Source: Palsa-1233 sp031367105 (GTDB taxonomy: Bacteria > Gemmatimonadota > Gemmatimonadetes > Gemmatimonadales > GWC2-71-9). From it: DNA of 15,854 nucleotides. Below, piece after piece: positions 13,030 to 15,854 of the stretch. A program made the translations under genes and the position numbers. Position 1 is the first letter of the stretch. Each line of letters starts with the position of its first letter. A model generated the notes under the pieces. That model did not search any database. It saw only the letters and a program-made list of their open reading frames with translations, and was not told the DNA's origin. The DNA lies in assembly GCA_031367105.1 (NCBI GenBank), contig JANLPG010000109.1:1-15854 (forward strand), read 5' to 3'.

Positions 13030-13037
13030 CAAAGATA
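13030..13037 (-). promoter_or_regulatory. Candidate promoter -7 element of the htpX operon
   Basis: On the minus strand the sequence TATCTTTG matches the Bacteroidota-type TAnnTTTG element. It ends 5 nt before the first base of the riboswitch P1 stem, so transcription would begin almost exactly at the start of the aptamer. That is strong independent support for it being the real promoter. No clear -33 TTG is visible upstream; the polypyrimidine tract lies there. By eye it is the only minus-strand match in the window. Confidence 0.6.
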
Positions 13038-13050
13038 GCCGCACGGGACG

Positions 13051-13100
13051 AGAAGGGAGGAGGGAGAGAGGAGGGAGAAGGGAGAAGGGAAGGGGGAGAG
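13051..13100 (-). repeat. Long polypyrimidine (minus) / polypurine (plus) tract between two minus-strand genes
   Basis: An uninterrupted run of purines on the plus strand. It includes the tandem heptamer AGAAGGG twice (13076-13089) and the 13-mer AGGGAGGAGGGAG (13054-13066), whose complement also lies upstream of the ETF-QO promoter-like box. On the minus-strand transcript leaving the large gene that ends at 13118, it reads as a C/U-rich stretch without G. That is the composition favoured by Rho loading sites, so it may end that transcript before the htpX promoter. The G-runs on the plus strand could form quadruplex or triplex DNA. Confidence 0.6.
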
Positions 13101-13117
13101 GAACGGGCGCCGGGGCG

Positions 13118-15854
13118 CTACGGCTTTGGCGCGTGGCCGAGTCTCGACCAGTCGACGTCGGTCGGGACGCCAGACCAGAGCTTCACGGGGCCGATCAGGA
13201 GCCGGGAGAGGACGGTCTGGCCGCCGAGCACGATCGCCACGTTGTCGCGGGCGGGGGCTCCGCTCAGCCCGCGTGTGACAGGGGTCCCATTGATCGCCAC
13301 GCCGCAGGTGCCGTCGGGAAAGAGCTGCATCCGGAGTCGAAAACGGCGGCCAGTCGCCAGGCTGGTGTCGACCGTAATGGCACCCTCGGGGCCCGTCATC
13401 CGGTGGGTATTCGCCCATCCCTCCCCACTGGGATACCGGACGGTACAGCCGGGTCCGGAGGGTCCGGAGGGGGTCTGCACCTCGGGGTTGAGCAGCGAGA
13501 GTTGCAGGAACTGCCACTTCGATTGGGTGATCGGTGTGCTCAGTTCCAGGTCCAGGGCCAGGCCCCGCTTCACGGCGAAGCGCTCTTTCGAGTAGACGCC
13601 ACTGGTATACTCGCCGTCACCACCGACCAGGAACGCCGCGCTCTGATCGGGTGCGGTCGTGACGTGCGCTGGCGGATCCCCCCAGTGCAGCCATCCCGGC
13701 ATTGCCGGGTCCCGCCAGCGCTCCTCGAACCCGGGTTCGAAACGAGCCGGCGTCAACGTGAGCCGTACCGAGTCCGACCGCCAACCACCGACCGTGGCCG
13801 TGAACACGACGTTGCCAGTGCCTCGGGGGTGAATCATTCCGGCGCTGTCCACGGACGCGATGGTCACGTCCGATGAACGCCACTCGATCACCGCCTGGGC
13901 GATCTCGACCGCCCTCCCCGACTCGTCGGTGGCGGCAAGAGTGAGCTGGTAGGGAGCGGCGGAATAGACAGTGTCACCCTGATGACGCACGGCGATCCGG
14001 TCGATCCCGGGGCGACTCCACGCGCCGCGCCAGTAGGGCGCCCACGCGGCGCGGCCGAGTCTCGTGACATCGATGGTTTCTGTCGCCTGGGCACCGGTGA
14101 GGGACGTGACCATCAATCGGGTGGTCGTGCCAGTCGTGGTGGTCGCGTACTGGACCCAGCTTGCCCAGGTTCCATCGGGGGAAAGCGATGGACCACAGTC
14201 TGCCTGTTGTCGCAGGGTCCGCGTGGTACCGGCGTCAAGATCCATCAGCATCCACGCGCAGCTCTTCTCCAATCCGGTCGTGACCAGAACGGTGTGCCTG
14301 TCAGTCCACCCGGCGAGTGCACGGAGCGGTGCATTCGGCACTAGCTGGCAGCTGCCGAGCCTCCCGTCGACGCTCCGCCAGCAGAGTGAATCGGGGCCGA
14401 TCTTTGCGGGTTTCCGGACGAAGGCGATCCGGGTGCCACCCGGCGACCATTTCGGAAACTGATCGCCATCCGGGGTCGCCGTCAGTCGCCGGACCGTTCC
14501 GGTGGCGATCTCGACGATTCCCAGGTTGAACGTCCCTGCGTCCGGCTGCGCCCATCGCATCGTCGAGAATACGGCAAAGCGTCCATCGGGTGACCAGCTC
14601 GGATAGACATCGTCTCCCCGGGCAGGTGCTACCACCCGCGCACCGCCTTCGCCGACAAGCACCAGCTCCGAGGCGCCTCCGTCACGCGGATCGACGCGCG
14701 CGTACAGCCATCGAGTCCCGGATGGATCCACCTGCGGACTCGACGCCATCGAATCCATCGGCGACGACGTCCAGCGGGCACGGGCGGACGGCACCATCGG
14801 ACCGGCGCTTCCGCGACCAACGTCGCCCCAGTGATCGTGTCGCAGCGCGAGCTGCACCTCCCCCACGCCGCGGTGCTGCATGCTTGCCAGGACGCCGATG
14901 ACCGCATCCGGCTGTGCTGGGCTGGTGAGCAGCCACGATCCAGCGAGCATTGTCGCCGCCCCCGCGATCGTCCAGATCGGGGCCAGTCGGCGCGCGGACC
15001 ACGGTCTGCGCCGCAGCTCGATGGGGAGGTCGCGTGCCAGCTGCTTGAATACGGTAGGGGAGACCTCGGCCGGGAAGACCTCACCGAGCAGCAGCTGCGT
15101 GGACGCCAGCGACCCTCCAAGTCGGCGCTGCCGTACCCACTTCAGCGCCACCTGTTGCATCAGTGACTGCTCGCCCGACTCGAGGCCGTGCGTCGCCGCC
15201 TGCCGCAACACGATCGGGTGGTCACCGCGCTGCAGCGAAAGGAATCCCGCGTCGCGGTGAGCCGCTCGCAGTGCGTCCTCCGCTGCGGCTTGCTCGATCG
15301 CCTCGCCGATGGCATCGTGCCCGATTTTCCACCCCCGACCGCTCGAGGTGAGGAAGCCGAGTCGTTCGAGTTCCACCAGCGTGCCCCCGTGCGATTCGGC
15401 GTCCACCGTGTGCCAGTCGTCGTGGGTGATCTCGGATTCGAGCAGCCAGGTGACGAGCAGCAGGTGCCGCTGGTGCAGCGTCAACGTTGATGCCCGCTCA
15501 CGAAGCAGTTGCCCGGGGTGGAGGATGCCCTCGAATTCGCCGAGTCTTGCGAAGCTCCAGTGACGATCATTCAGGGCGATCAACCCCCGACCGAGGCCGA
15601 GCCGGAGCGCTTCGACCACCAGCAACGGCACCCCTTCGGCGGCAGCGCAAAGTGCGTCGGCAAGGGTGGCGGTGGCGGCGGCGTCACCGCTCGTCCCGAG
15701 GCTCTGCAGCAGCGCGAGCACATCGTCGCGCTGCCAGCGGGCAAGTTCGATCCGTTCGCGTGTGAGTGCGGTGGTGATTTCGCTCCCACCGGGACGCGAT
15801 GCGGTGATCACGAGAATCGGGCGGCTGTCGAGCCTTTCGATGGCGGCCTCGAGC
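13118..15854 (-). CDS. Large membrane-spanning STAND-type ATPase with extracytoplasmic TolB-like propeller, Ig-like and beta-sandwich domains (N-terminus outside window)
   Basis: The frame is open through the right edge, so the N-terminus is missing; residues are numbered from the internal GTG at 15811. Visible order: the end of a P-loop ATPase domain (RPILVITASRPGGSE, then IELARWQRDDVLALLQSL) and the lid/winged-helix part containing EGVPLLVVEALR. A helical region (about 100-260) follows, then the basic stretch RRRPWSARR and one membrane helix (277-296). Outside are TolB/PD40-type blades with PSWSPDGRFAVF (404-415), PKWSPGGTRIAF (453-464) and PSLSPDGTWASW (541-552), then a Big_2-like Ig domain (about 618-688) and a C-terminal beta-sandwich (about 691-880) that resembles concanavalin/LamG-type folds. 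The charge pattern predicts the ATPase inside and the propeller outside. Such ATPase parts often follow BTAD/OmpR-like DNA-binding or kinase domains; which one lies here cannot be seen. Exact function unknown. Confidence 0.8.
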   Translation of the reverse strand, partial: LEAAIERLDSRPILVITASRPGGSEITTALTRERIELARWQRDDVLALLQSLGTSGDAAATATLADALCAAAEGVPLLVVEALRLGLGRGLIALNDRHWSFARLGEFEGILHPGQLLRERASTLTLHQRHLLLVTWLLESEITHDDWHTVDAESHGGTLVELERLGFLTSSGRGWKIGHDAIGEAIEQAAAEDALRAAHRDAGFLSLQRGDHPIVLRQAATHGLESGEQSLMQQVALKWVRQRRLGGSLASTQLLLGEVFPAEVSPTVFKQLARDLPIELRRRPWSARRLAPIWTIAGAATMLAGSWLLTSPAQPDAVIGVLASMQHRGVGEVQLALRHDHWGDVGRGSAGPMVPSARARWTSSPMDSMASSPQVDPSGTRWLYARVDPRDGGASELVLVGEGGARVVAPARGDDVYPSWSPDGRFAVFSTMRWAQPDAGTFNLGIVEIATGTVRRLTATPDGDQFPKWSPGGTRIAFVRKPAKIGPDSLCWRSVDGRLGSCQLVPNAPLRALAGWTDRHTVLVTTGLEKSCAWMLMDLDAGTTRTLRQQADCGPSLSPDGTWASWVQYATTTTGTTTRLMVTSLTGAQATETIDVTRLGRAAWAPYWRGAWSRPGIDRIAVRHQGDTVYSAAPYQLTLAATDESGRAVEIAQAVIEWRSSDVTIASVDSAGMIHPRGTGNVVFTATVGGWRSDSVRLTLTPARFEPGFEERWRDPAMPGWLHWGDPPAHVTTAPDQSAAFLVGGDGEYTSGVYSKERFAVKRGLALDLELSTPITQSKWQFLQLSLLNPEVQTPSGPSGPGCTVRYPSGEGWANTHRMTGPEGAITVDTSLATGRRFRLRMQLFPDGTCGVAINGTPVTRGLSGAPARDNVAIVLGGQTVLSRLLIGPVKLWSGVPTDVDWSRLGHAPKP

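Noticed and set aside
12841..13044. N-terminal extension of htpX (about 68 extra codons) through the leader
   Set aside because: The extension has no HtpX similarity, lacks a ribosome site and would overlay a well-formed yybP-ykoY aptamer. The ATG at 12840 has a good Shine-Dalgarno sequence and begins the first membrane helix.

Overview
The window is a gene-dense stretch of a GC-rich bacterial chromosome with almost no spacer DNA. Both ends cut through genes. The likely source is a Gemmatimonadota bacterium or a close relative near the FCB group. This rests on the high GC content, on a Bacteroidota-like promoter motif (TAnnTTTG) at two gene starts, and on a large ATPase / TolB-propeller / Ig-like membrane protein of a kind I associate with that phylum. 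No rRNA, tRNA, insertion sequence or CRISPR was seen, and the lineage call is an inference.

Plus-strand block (1-8730): the 3' part of a glutaryl-CoA dehydrogenase gene, then etfB and etfA, the complete quinolinate pathway nadB-nadA-nadC, ETF:quinone oxidoreductase, and a membrane diguanylate cyclase. From etfB to nadC, and again from the oxidoreductase to the cyclase, genes overlap or abut. The dehydrogenase passes electrons to EtfAB, and the oxidoreductase passes them on to quinone. The three nad genes turn aspartate into nicotinate mononucleotide and sit inside this electron-transfer module. The oxidoreductase has its own promoter-like sequence and an odd iron-sulfur motif, with Thr in place of the fourth Cys.

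Minus-strand operon (13037 down to 8713): a promoter-like box, a clear yybP-ykoY (Mn2+) riboswitch, then htpX, a terC/alx-type manganese exporter gene, a UMF1/Atg22-like MFS transporter gene and asd. The genes are separated by 1 nt, 3 nt and a 4-nt overlap. This is the most interesting object in the window: a manganese-sensing leader that appears to control a membrane protease together with a metal exporter, an unassigned transporter and a lysine/threonine-pathway enzyme. The last 18 bp of asd overlap the end of the cyclase gene on the other strand.

Right end (13118-15854, minus strand): the C-terminal part of a very large single-pass membrane protein. It has a cytoplasmic STAND-type ATPase remnant and helical region, one transmembrane helix, a TolB/PD40-like propeller, a bacterial Ig-like domain and a C-terminal beta-sandwich.

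All three real intergenic gaps (676-746, 5817-5944, 13041-13117) carry purine-rich tracts with a 7-base period on one strand.
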